Part shown: piece after piece, positions 1-6,304 of the stretch | How positions within the stretch are numbered: position 1 is the stretch's first letter | Layout: each line of letters begins with the position of its first letter | NCBI GenBank assembly: GCA_030044475.1 | Contig: JASHVP010000054.1 | Location: 1 to 6,713, forward strand | Length of the DNA: 6,713 bases | Reading direction: 5' to 3' | DNA from: Thermoplasmata archaeon | GTDB lineage: Archaea; Thermoplasmatota; Thermoplasmata; Lutacidiplasmatales; UBA184 | Program-made: the position numbers and the translations under genes | Notes under the pieces: generated by a model | Seen by the model: only the letters and a program-made list of their open reading frames with translations | What the model was told of the DNA's origin: nothing | Databases searched by the model: none

Positions 1-210
1 ATTCCCCGAGCTCGGGGTCGCGGTGTAGAGACCGGCCGAGGTCCAGACCGGGGGCACCGAGAACGGATACGTTCCGTTCGTCCGGGCCGCGGTGATCGTC
101 GTCCCATTGCTGACCGTCCCTCGCCCGTGGCCGCCCCACGCACCGGGGAGGCTCACCGACCAGTAGGTCCCGTTCGGAAGACCGGTCTCGACGAAGCTGA
201 CGTTGTAGTA
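1..210 (-). repeat. Protein repeat unit 3 of the secreted protein (residues 260-329, cut by the edge)
   Basis: This unit opens YYNVSFVETGLPNGTYW, again exactly 101 residues after the previous one. It has an NGTYPFSV block at 304-311 and ends at the window edge within the segment TPSSGN, the expected start of the closing GNVxVNG block. About 30 residues of the unit lie outside the window. Confidence 0.78.
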
Positions 211-987
211 CGTGAGCGGCGCGAACGAGACCGCGACGGACACGGCCGACCCGTTGACCGTGACGTTGCCCGCCGAGGGCGACGCGAGGTACGTGACGCC
301 CGCGACCGACACTGGGCCGATCGAGTAGGGGTAGTTCCCGTTCGGGACCGAGAAGGAGATCGAGCTGGTGTTCGAGCCGTTCCACCCGCTCCGACCCGAC
401 GCGACCCCGCCGGGGCCGATCGGCGCGAACGGCCACCCACCGCGCCCGCCGAGGCGAACGGACCAGAAGGTCCCGTTCGGCAGGCCCGACTCCGTGAAGG
501 TGACGGTGGAATACGTCACGACGGAGAAGGTGACGTTCACGGCGGATCCCGTGCCGTTGACGGAGACGTTGCCGATCTCGGGGGCGGCCGAGTAGGCGGT
601 GCCGTTGCTCCCCATCGAGCCGACGAAGTAGTCGTAGGTCCCGTTCGGGACCTGGAATCCGATCGTGCTCGTCGTCGACCAGTTCGCTCGGATCCCGAAC
701 CACCCCGACCCGAACAGCCCGTGGCTCCAGCCGCCCGGACCGTTCCAGGCCGTATGCAGGACCACGAACCAGGCGGTGCCGTTCGGCAGGCCGGACTCTG
801 TGAACGTGAGGGCGTACGGGGTGGCGTTGCCGCCGTACCCTCCCCAGCTCGGGACGGGCGCGTTCGACGACGTCGGTCCGACGTGCGGGGTGGCGGACGG
901 CAGCAGTCCGGCGGCCGAGACGGCCAGCGCGATGACCACGACCAGACTGCCGAGAGCGGCGACCCAGGTCCACTGAGACGCGGTCAT
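1..987 (-). CDS. Secreted or membrane-anchored repeat protein, N-terminal part (C-terminus beyond the window edge)
   Basis: Reading the minus strand from the ATG at 987-985 gives 329 uninterrupted codons to base 1, so the gene continues off the left edge. An in-frame TAA lies three codons upstream (996-994), which fixes this ATG as the first possible start. Residues 1-29 look like a signal peptide or N-terminal membrane anchor: a short start with two Trp, then a hydrophobic run at about 9-29. After a low-complexity linker come repeats beginning at Tyr58, Tyr159 and Tyr260, each opening with a block like TFTESGLPNGTxWSV and closing with GNVxVNG followed by a beta-strand-like VxVxF. I count 17 N-x-S/T sequons, fitting an N-glycosylated surface protein. 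Such repeats are familiar from Thermoplasmata extracellular proteins, including regions next to thermopsin-like proteases, but no catalytic domain is visible here. Adhesin, S-layer-associated or protease-accessory roles are all possible; the function is unknown. Transcription is probably leaderless from a TATA box at 1014-1020. Confidence 0.88.
   Translation of the reverse strand, partial: MTASQWTWVAALGSLVVVIALAVSAAGLLPSATPHVGPTSSNAPVPSWGGYGGNATPYALTFTESGLPNGTAWFVVLHTAWNGPGGWSHGLFGSGWFGIRANWSTTSTIGFQVPNGTYDYFVGSMGSNGTAYSAAPEIGNVSVNGTGSAVNVTFSVVTYSTVTFTESGLPNGTFWSVRLGGRGGWPFAPIGPGGVASGRSGWNGSNTSSISFSVPNGNYPYSIGPVSVAGVTYLASPSAGNVTVNGSAVSVAVSFAPLTYYNVSFVETGLPNGTYWSVSLPGAWGGHGRGTVSNGTTITAARTNGTYPFSVPPVWTSAGLYTATPSSGN
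211..513 (-). repeat. Protein repeat unit 2 of the secreted protein (residues 159-259)
   Basis: This is the second complete 101-residue unit, starting YSTVTFTESGLPNGTFW, with a VPNGNY block at 214-219 and a GNVTVNG block at 240-246. The Gly/Pro-rich middle (about 180-204) differs from unit 1, whereas the opening and closing blocks are conserved. Identical length with a divergent middle suggests old duplication under structural constraint rather than recent expansion. Confidence 0.8.
514..816 (-). repeat. Protein repeat unit 1 of the secreted protein (residues 58-158)
   Basis: This is the first complete 101-residue (303-bp) unit. It opens YALTFTESGLPNGTAW, has a variable Gly/Trp-rich middle (residues about 78-107), then a VPNGTY block at 113-118 and a GNVSVNG block at 139-145. 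It is predicted to be a beta-sandwich-like module, from the alternating hydrophobic/polar strands. The unit starts exactly 303 bp before unit 2. Confidence 0.8.
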
Positions 988-992
988 AAGGG

Positions 993-1021
993 GTTATACG
1001 CCAGCCCGGATGGAATATAAC
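993..1021. repeat. Imperfect 29-bp inverted repeat in the divergent intergenic region
   Basis: The left arm GTTATACGCCA (993-1003) and the reverse complement of the right arm, GTTATATTCCA (1021-1011), match at 9 of 11 positions, including a perfect outer GTTATA/TATAAC. They flank a 7-bp centre, GCCCGGA. The right arm is part of the TATA box of the minus-strand gene and the left arm lies over its predicted transcription start. This could be an operator for a dimeric regulator. Its arm length and spacer also resemble a tyrosine-recombinase core site, and a recombinase gene begins about 100 bp away. However, the AT-rich halves are at the outer ends, unlike known archaeal dif sites, where they adjoin the centre. 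Confidence 0.4.
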
Positions 1022-1026
1022 GTTTC
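1014..1026 (-). promoter_or_regulatory. TATA box plus purine-rich BRE for the secreted repeat protein
   Basis: On the minus strand the sequence reads GAAACG then TTATATT (1026 to 1014) in one of the few AT-rich pockets of the window. The TATA centre is about 30 nt upstream of the ATG at 987. Archaeal transcription normally begins about 25 nt downstream of the TATA centre, so the mRNA would carry only a few untranslated bases. No Shine-Dalgarno-like GGAGG precedes the ATG, which agrees with a leaderless transcript. The purine-rich stretch lies on the correct side for minus-strand transcription. The element is near-symmetric, so some rightward activity towards the recombinase gene cannot be excluded. 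Confidence 0.65.
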
Positions 1027-1124
1027 AAAATCGAACCGCTCGCTCAACCCCCGACCGGAGTTGCGAAACCCTCCGGACGACGCCCCGGATTCCGTAGTTC
1101 TCGGGAGAGATCCGTACCTCTCCG

Positions 1125-2882
1125 ATGCCGGCTCCGGCCCTCGAAACTTGCGACACGGGGAGAGAACCGCCGCGCGTTCGGCGCTCCGGTGACGTCCCCT
1201 CCCCGCGCCCGCCCGGTCGGTCGATTCCGACCGAACCCTCCCGCGGACGACCGGTCGACACGTCCGAGCCCGACGACGGACTCGGCCTCGACGTCTTCTT
1301 GCTCATCTCGGACGCCCCCGGATCGGGCCGCGTCCTGCTCGGTCGCCTCGACCCCGCCACTCCGTGGAAGGAGATCGGCGGGACAAGCGAGACCCGGATC
1401 CGGTCCACGACGGGTCGATGGATGCGGCCGTCGCGACCGCCGTTCGCCTTCGAGTCGCCGAACTCGGCCGTCGACTCGATCGCGCGGTCCCGGCTGGACC
1501 TCGAGCCCGTCGCGCGGTCCGGGCCAACGGTCACGTCCGAGGCCGGGCAGCGACCGGAACCGGCGGGTCCCGGTCTCCGCTGGGACCTCCGCTTCCTCTA
1601 CCGCAGGATCGGGCCGGCGGGTCGCCCCGTCCGATCGGCGGCGTGGCGAGACCTGGAGTTCCTCGAGCCCGCCACTCCCCGACCCGGCGAGGTCGGACGC
1701 TCCCCCCTCGACGTGCTCCGTCTCGCCGGACATTCGGTCCTCGCGGGAGCGGGGCGATCGCACCGGTCGCCGGGGCCGGCGGCGCATGGTCACCCCTCAT
1801 CGTTCGAGGCGTACGACGGGTTCCACCCTCCCGCGACCTCCTCCCCGACCGTGCACCGGTCCCGTCCCCGTCGGGGCGCGCGAACGCCTTCCCCGGCGCG
1901 CCCGCGTCGGCCCTCCCCCCCGACGCGTCCGTCGGCCGGGTGGGCCGTCGAGGTCCGGCGCTTCCTCCGGTGGAAGCGGGCCGAGTCGTGCGTGGGAGAG
2001 GACTGGCTCGCGCGAATGCGATGGGAGCTGATGCGCGAGCCGCGCCTCCTGCGACGAGCGGGCTCCGGGTGCGCGCGTCTCACCCCCCGCGGTTACTCCG
2101 CCGACCTCCTGCGGGCGCTCCGATCGAATCTCCGCTGGGAGCGGGCGACCTTTCAGCTCCACTTCGCGGCCCTGCGCCAGTTCCTCCACTGGTCCGGGAA
2201 CGGCCTGGCCGAACGCAAGTCCGTCTGGAGCCTGCCCTCGGCGGAGCCTCGGCGCCGGCGCTGGCTCTCCCGGGAGCAGCTCCTTCGCCTGTACGAGGTC
2301 GCCGACGGCCCGGCACGGATCCTGGTGGGGCTCGAGGGACTGAACGGGCTGCGTCGCGTCGAGGTCCTTCGGCTCCGGGTCCGGGACGTCCTCTCCGACG
2401 AGGGTCTCCTGCACGTCCGGGGCAAGGGAGGGCAGGGCGGAAAGTGGCGGAAGATCCCGCTGCATCCCTCGGTACAGCAGGACCTCGTCGCCTGGGTTCG
2501 GGGCCGGGGGGACGACGACCGGATCCTTCCGTACTCGCGATCCGGCGCCGACCGGATCCTGGCCCGGGCCCGGGAGCGGCTCGGGCCCGATGCGCCGCCC
2601 CGAGTCTCCCATCACGACCTGCGACGAACGTTCGGCCGTCTCGCCCACGAGGCTGGGATGGACCTGGTCCAGCTGAAGAACCTCCTCGGCCACGCCTCCG
2701 TGGAGATGAGCGTCCACTACATCGGGCTCGATGCCGCCCGGATGCGGGAGGGACTGGGCCGGTTCGCGCGCTACTTGGACGGCGCGCCCCCCCGGACCCG
2801 ACGGCGGGGGGTCGTTCGACGTGCCCCCTCGACGGACCGCCCGGCGCGACCGGCGGCGACCGTTTCAGCCCCCCTTCCGTAG
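1125..2882 (+). CDS. Tyrosine recombinase (Xer/archaeal integrase type) with a Nudix-like N-terminal extension
   Basis: The 585-codon frame encodes a site-specific tyrosine recombinase in its 3' half. A SAM-like DNA-binding helical domain spans about residues 273-379 (WAVEVRRFLRWKR onward) and the catalytic domain about 380-560. All six catalytic residues are visible: Arg410 in GLRRVEVLRL, Lys434 in RGKGG, His497 and Arg500 in HHDLRRTF, His523 in LLGHAS and the nucleophile Tyr532 in SVHYIG. The H-to-Y spacing of nine residues and the R-to-K spacing of 24 match XerD, so it should be active on DNA. The family's usual length is about 280-350 residues; the extra N-terminal 270 comprise a Nudix-like segment and a Pro/Arg/Ser-rich linker (about 205-272). 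The recombinase's true start is uncertain. ATG 1125 follows an in-frame TAG at 1095 and is the longest option. GTG 1851 would give a normal 343-residue recombinase, but no stop then ends the upstream frame. The short basic tail after the catalytic domain is unremarkable. Role: chromosome-dimer resolution or integration/excision of an element; the context does not decide. Confidence 0.82.
   Translation: MPAPALETCDTGREPPRVRRSGDVPSPRPPGRSIPTEPSRGRPVDTSEPDDGLGLDVFLLISDAPGSGRVLLGRLDPATPWKEIGGTSETRIRSTTGRWMRPSRPPFAFESPNSAVDSIARSRLDLEPVARSGPTVTSEAGQRPEPAGPGLRWDLRFLYRRIGPAGRPVRSAAWRDLEFLEPATPRPGEVGRSPLDVLRLAGHSVLAGAGRSHRSPGPAAHGHPSSFEAYDGFHPPATSSPTVHRSRPRRGARTPSPARPRRPSPPTRPSAGWAVEVRRFLRWKRAESCVGEDWLARMRWELMREPRLLRRAGSGCARLTPRGYSADLLRALRSNLRWERATFQLHFAALRQFLHWSGNGLAERKSVWSLPSAEPRRRRWLSREQLLRLYEVADGPARILVGLEGLNGLRRVEVLRLRVRDVLSDEGLLHVRGKGGQGGKWRKIPLHPSVQQDLVAWVRGRGDDDRILPYSRSGADRILARARERLGPDAPPRVSHHDLRRTFGRLAHEAGMDLVQLKNLLGHASVEMSVHYIGLDAARMREGLGRFARYLDGAPPRTRRRGVVRRAPSTDRPARPAATVSAPLP
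1287..1740 (+). other. Degenerate Nudix-like domain encoded in the 5' half of the recombinase frame
   Basis: Residues about 55-205 of the long frame resemble, from memory of the family, an archaeal Nudix-like group. The order is strand VFLL (57-60), RVLLGRLD, PWKEIGG, then W99-M-R-P-S and E110-S-P with a following helix to about 128, RWDLRFLY near 152, AWRDLEFLEP near 173 and a final PLDVLRLAGH near 194. The normal Nudix box GX5EX7REUXEEXGU is not preserved: only the ESP glutamate remains, and the REUXEE glutamates are replaced (IARSRLDLE). Metal-dependent pyrophosphohydrolase activity is therefore unlikely. High GC at third codon positions runs through this segment and the linker in the same frame, arguing for coding. 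Alternatives are a decayed gene fused to the recombinase by loss of its stop, or a chance open frame in GC-rich DNA. Confidence 0.4.
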
Positions 2883-2885
2883 TTC

Positions 2886-2891
2886 AAATAT
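2886..2891 (+). promoter_or_regulatory. TATA-like box for the alpha/beta hydrolase gene
   Basis: AAATAT starts four bases after the recombinase stop (2880-2882), and its centre is about 28 nt upstream of the ATG at 2917. This is the same geometry as the promoter at 1014-1020, predicting a leaderless hydrolase mRNA. No GGAGG-type ribosome site lies before the ATG. An 11-bp palindrome (GCCAC-G-GTGGC, 2897-2907) lies between the box and the start and could be a regulator site, though short palindromes are frequent in such GC-rich DNA. Confidence 0.55.
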
Positions 2892-2916
2892 CGCGAGCCA
2901 CGGTGGCCGGCGTACC

Positions 2917-3792
2917 ATGCCGCGCCCGACGGCGAACCCGGGGTCGCGTCCGTCGCCGCAGAAGCTGCCGGTCGCCGGCGGCGAGATTGCCTACGAGGTC
3001 GCCGGCCGCGGGCCGTCCCTGGTCTTCGTCCACTCCGTCATCGCGGACCGGCGGATGTGGGACCGGGAATTCGAGCGCTACTCCGAAACGCATCGGGTCC
3101 TCCGGTACGACCTCCGTGGGTTCGGCGGCTCGACCCCCGCCACGACGCCGTTCTCCTACGTCGACGACCTGAGCTCCCTGATCGCCCACACCGGGCTCTC
3201 GGACCCGGTGCTGGTCGGTTCGAGCGCGGGGGGAGGTATCGCCATCGACTTCACCCTGGAACACCCACAGTCGGTCCGCGGCCTGCTGCTCTCCGCCTCG
3301 GGAATCTCCGGCGGCATTCCGCCGCCGTTCGCGCCCGACGAGCAGGCGGCCCTCGACCTCGATGACACCCAATCGAGAGCGGTCGTCGAGGCCTGGTCGA
3401 AGGGCGATCGGGCCGGGGCGTTCGAGCAGTTGCGCGGCCTCTGGTGCTCGGCCCTCCGCGGTGAGGCGCTCGAGCGGTTCCGGTCGATGGTCGAGCAAAA
3501 CGCGGTCGAAGTCTTCGAGAGCCGCAGCGACCAGAAGGCGACCCCGGTGCGCCCCGCGGCGTTCGGCCGGCTCCCGTCGATCCGGATCCCCACGACCGTG
3601 CTGGCCGGGGACCGGGACAACCCGTCCATGGAGTACTTCGCCCGGCGGATCGCCCGGTCGATCCCCGACGCGCGCCTCGTCCGGGTCTCCGGGGCCGACC
3701 ACCTGATCAATCTCTCGCGCCCGGACGCGTTCGACGCCGCGCTCGACTCGCTCCTCTCGACCGTCCGCGAGCGGTCGGCCGGGCCCTCCTAG
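2917..3792 (+). CDS. Alpha/beta hydrolase fold enzyme
   Basis: A 291-residue single-domain alpha/beta hydrolase, the normal length for the family; no signal peptide or membrane segment is seen, so it should be cytoplasmic. The expected order of motifs is present: strand LVFVH (35-39) at the oxyanion loop, RVLRYDLRGFGGS (60-72), nucleophile elbow GSSAG with Ser103, acid Asp234 in AGDRDNP, and His262 in GADHLINLSRPDAF near the C-terminus. This is the triad of hydrolases resembling 3-oxoadipate enol-lactonase, esterases and haloperoxidase-like proteins; the substrate cannot be told from sequence. Two small departures are visible: HS (39-40) instead of the usual HG, and Asp instead of Gly before the catalytic His. 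I chose ATG 2917 because it follows a TATA box at leaderless spacing and the protein starts just before the first conserved strand. The frame is open back to 2731, but that would overlap the recombinase with low-complexity sequence. It converges with the aminopeptidase gene. Confidence 0.9.
   Translation: MPRPTANPGSRPSPQKLPVAGGEIAYEVAGRGPSLVFVHSVIADRRMWDREFERYSETHRVLRYDLRGFGGSTPATTPFSYVDDLSSLIAHTGLSDPVLVGSSAGGGIAIDFTLEHPQSVRGLLLSASGISGGIPPPFAPDEQAALDLDDTQSRAVVEAWSKGDRAGAFEQLRGLWCSALRGEALERFRSMVEQNAVEVFESRSDQKATPVRPAAFGRLPSIRIPTTVLAGDRDNPSMEYFARRIARSIPDARLVRVSGADHLINLSRPDAFDAALDSLLSTVRERSAGPS
3789..3792. other. Shared CTAG: overlapping stop codons of two convergent genes
   Basis: The palindromic tetranucleotide CTAG supplies the TAG stop of the hydrolase on the plus strand (3790-3792) and the TAG stop of the aminopeptidase on the minus strand (3791-3789). 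The two coding regions therefore overlap by four bases with no intergenic space. No oligo-T terminator is seen at either 3' end, so each transcript probably extends into the antisense of the other gene. Confidence 0.9.
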
Positions 3793-6230
3793 GGCGGCCG
3801 TCCCGTCGCGGGTCCTTCGGGCGGGGTCCCGCGCACCGAGTCCCGGAGCTGCATCGCCAGGCGGAGCGACTCCAAGCCGCGGGCCGCGCCGGAGGCGGCG
3901 TCGGACGGAGTGTGCGCGGCGAAGAACGCACGGACCTCCGCCTCGCGGTCGATCCCCATGCTGCGAAGACCGCCCGCGGAGAGGAATCCGCTGTGCAGCG
4001 GGGTCCCGGCCCACGCCACCGCCAGTTCCTCCGAGTGAGTTCGGTACCACTCCCACAGCGGGGTCGCCGCCCGGGGCGTACCGCAGAGGCCGCCCAGGAT
4101 CTCGTACCCCTGTCCCGGGGGAACGGCCCGCGAGGAGACGAGGTCGAGGGCTCGGCGGAGGTCGGCCGCCGAGTCGAGGAGGCCGAGCGCGTGGAGCATC
4201 TGCGTCCGCTCGGTCGCCGTCGGGGCGCGCTGCATTCGCTGCAGGAGCCGGTCGAACGCTCCCGGGCCCCCGACCCGGGCGACGGCGCCGGCCACGGAGA
4301 TCCGCAGCTCGGGGGCGAGTTCGTCGAACCGGTCGAACCGGGGGGCGAGCTCGCGGGCGAGGTCGACGTCGAGGTCGACCAGGTCGAAGAGCAGGATCTC
4401 CCGGAGGAGCGGGTGGCCGTCGGGCTCGCCCGGCGTCCCCTCGCGCCCGACGCGGCGGAGCTGGCTCTCGAGGAATCTCTGTCGCGCCGCGGCGAACGGT
4501 GCGATGTCGTGGAGGGGGAGGTCGAGCTCTCCGAGAACGCGGATGAGGTTCCGGATCGGGAGGCCGTCCGTCAGCTGGTCGGCCCGCTCGACGAGGGCGA
4601 GGAACTCCGGGAGCCGGATCGTGCCGGCGGTGAGGAACGCGGCGGCGTCGCCCAGCATCCCCCACTGGTCCCGGGGGTCCATCGACCCGAACTCCCCCCG
4701 CATCGCCTCGGAGAGCCCGTCCTCGTAGTGGATCCGCACGAAGGCGTTCCGGCCCGGGTCGACGCGAAGGCCGGGACCGTCCCCCGTGGGGACCCGAAGC
4801 TCCGGTCCTTCGAATAGGAGCCGTCGCTCCTCCCCCGCCACTCGGAGGCGGAAGGGGATCGGCCACGTCTCGGAGGCCGGTCGGCCGTCCGCCCGGAACC
4901 GTTCCTGGCGGAAGCGGAGTTCTCCGTTCTCGCGACGGACGTGGACGACGGGGTACCCCGGGCGGCCGATCCACTCCTGCAGGATCCGTCCCACCGGTTG
5001 CCGGGCGACCTCGCTGAGCGACGCCCAAAGGTCCTCCGACCGGGCGTTCGCGTACTGGAACCTCGCGAGGTACTCCGAGATCCCCCGGCGGAACGTCTCC
5101 TCGCCCAGGTACGATTCGATCATCCGGAGGATGGCCGCGCCCTTGCCGTACGTCACCGCGTCGGCGTTCTCCCCCAGCTCGGCGGGGGAGACGACCGGCA
5201 CGTGGACGGGGTGGGTCGCGTCGAGGCTGTCGAGGAGGAGGGCGGGGCCGACCCAGTTCACGAGCATGTCGGTCCACGGCTCGGCGTCGGGGTAGCACCG
5301 GTCGATGATGCGATAGCCGACGAACGTCGCGAAGCTCTCGTTCAGCCAGAAGTCGTCCCACCAGGCCGCCGTGACCAGGTCGCCGAACCACTGGTGGGCG
5401 ATCTCGTGGGCGAGCACGGCGAGCGCCGCCCGTCGGACCCGCTCGCTGGCGGTCGCGTCGACGAGCAGGAGCGAGTCGCGGAACGAGATCGCTCCCCAGT
5501 TCTCCATCGCGCCGGCCCAGAAATTCTCGAGCCCGATCAAGTCGAGCTTCGGCAGGGGGTACGGACGACCGTAGTAGGACTCGTAGGCGGCGAGGATCTC
5601 CATCGCGCGCTCCCCGCAGAACCGGCCGGCCGCCGCGCGCCCCGGGGACGCCGCGACGGTGACCGTCCAGCGGTCGCCCGGCAGGGTGAGGGTGTCGAAC
5701 GGACCGATCCCCAGGTAGATCAGATAGGCCGACATCTTCGGCGTCGGAGCGAACGTGATCTCCTTGCGGCCGTCCCGCGGGCGCTCGCTGAGGGGCGGCG
5801 TATTGAAGATCACGCGGTCGTCGGGGTCGACCGTCAGGACGAGCCGGTAGACCGTCTTCACGGCCGGGTGCTCGAACGACGGGAGAAGCCGTCGGCTGCC
5901 GCTCGGAAAGAGCATCGTCGTGAGGACGTGCGTCGGACCGGCGGGGGACTCGTACAGACCGACCAGCGACGCCGGGTCGGGCGCCCCGGCGTACTCGATC
6001 TCAAGCGTGTGGGGCCCGGGCGAGACGGGAGCGACGGAGATCGTACCGGCGCGGGGGTCGACCCTCGGGTGAACGGGCTCGCCGTCCCAGACGCAGGACG
6101 TCAGCTCGAGGGCCTCGCAGTCGACCACGAGCGGGTCGGCGGCCTCCTCGACCGAGATCCGGACCTTGCCGCGGAACCGTTTCTCGACCCGGCGGACGTC
6201 CAACCACCAGTCCACGCCGGTGACGCGCAT
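3789..6230 (-). CDS. M1-family zinc aminopeptidase (tricorn-interacting factor F2/F3-like)
   Basis: An 813-residue gluzincin aminopeptidase that removes N-terminal amino acids from peptides; it has no signal peptide, so it is likely cytosolic. Domains in order: N-terminal beta saddle (about 1-185), thermolysin-like catalytic domain (about 186-410), a small beta domain, and an alpha-helical ERAP1-like C-terminal domain (about 490-813). Key residues: GAMEN exopeptidase motif at 240-244; zinc ligands His275 and His279 with catalytic Glu276 in HEIAHQWFG; third ligand Glu298 in WLNESFATF, exactly 18 residues after the HExxH motif; and transition-state Tyr361 in VTYGKGAA. Nothing essential is missing. 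The length is close to the roughly 780 residues of Thermoplasma factors F2/F3, which trim peptides released by the proteasome or tricorn. ATG 6230 is chosen because the in-frame sequence upstream, although open, has no ATG, GTG or TTG between this codon and the neighbouring gene, and MRVTGVDWWLDVRR fits the usual family N-terminus. A M14-type carboxypeptidase lies 127 bp upstream on the same strand, so co-transcription is possible. Confidence 0.95.
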   Translation of the reverse strand: MRVTGVDWWLDVRRVEKRFRGKVRISVEEAADPLVVDCEALELTSCVWDGEPVHPRVDPRAGTISVAPVSPGPHTLEIEYAGAPDPASLVGLYESPAGPTHVLTTMLFPSGSRRLLPSFEHPAVKTVYRLVLTVDPDDRVIFNTPPLSERPRDGRKEITFAPTPKMSAYLIYLGIGPFDTLTLPGDRWTVTVAASPGRAAAGRFCGERAMEILAAYESYYGRPYPLPKLDLIGLENFWAGAMENWGAISFRDSLLLVDATASERVRRAALAVLAHEIAHQWFGDLVTAAWWDDFWLNESFATFVGYRIIDRCYPDAEPWTDMLVNWVGPALLLDSLDATHPVHVPVVSPAELGENADAVTYGKGAAILRMIESYLGEETFRRGISEYLARFQYANARSEDLWASLSEVARQPVGRILQEWIGRPGYPVVHVRRENGELRFRQERFRADGRPASETWPIPFRLRVAGEERRLLFEGPELRVPTGDGPGLRVDPGRNAFVRIHYEDGLSEAMRGEFGSMDPRDQWGMLGDAAAFLTAGTIRLPEFLALVERADQLTDGLPIRNLIRVLGELDLPLHDIAPFAAARQRFLESQLRRVGREGTPGEPDGHPLLREILLFDLVDLDVDLARELAPRFDRFDELAPELRISVAGAVARVGGPGAFDRLLQRMQRAPTATERTQMLHALGLLDSAADLRRALDLVSSRAVPPGQGYEILGGLCGTPRAATPLWEWYRTHSEELAVAWAGTPLHSGFLSAGGLRSMGIDREAEVRAFFAAHTPSDAASGAARGLESLRLAMQLRDSVRGTPPEGPATGRPP

Positions 6231-6304
6231 CGCCCCCGCAGGCGAGCGGAGGATTAGGTACTTGCCGTCGGCGCCGGGTGGCCGCCCGCGAGCCGATCGG
6301 GGAT

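Noticed and set aside
993..1021. A canonical archaeal dif site next to the recombinase
   Set aside because: Known archaeal dif sites have TATAA/TTATA immediately beside the central spacer; here these bases are at the outer ends, so only a dif-like geometry is claimed.
1044..1793. A 249-codon minus-strand frame opposite the Nudix-like segment
   Set aside because: It is Arg/Gly/Glu-rich without recognisable motifs. The plus-strand frame shows a coherent strand/helix order and higher third-position GC.
2731..2916. A 62-residue N-terminal extension of the hydrolase from ATG 2731
   Set aside because: It would overlap the recombinase C-terminus, is low complexity, and ignores the TATA box and ATG 2917 that sit at leaderless spacing.
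1364..3172. A 602-codon plus-strand frame overlapping the recombinase
   Set aside because: The translation is Pro/Arg/Ala/Gly-rich without domains, while the adjacent frame carries the full recombinase motif set in this region.
2884..5391. An 835-codon open frame on the minus strand, antisense to the hydrolase and in another frame of the aminopeptidase
   Set aside because: Its translation is Arg/Pro/Gly-rich low complexity with no motif. It overlaps two genes with intact catalytic residues and is a GC-rich shadow frame.
4941..6257. A 438-codon plus-strand frame opposite the aminopeptidase
   Set aside because: It is antisense to the M1 catalytic domain; its composition is dominated by Arg, Asp, Val and Glu, typical of a complement shadow.
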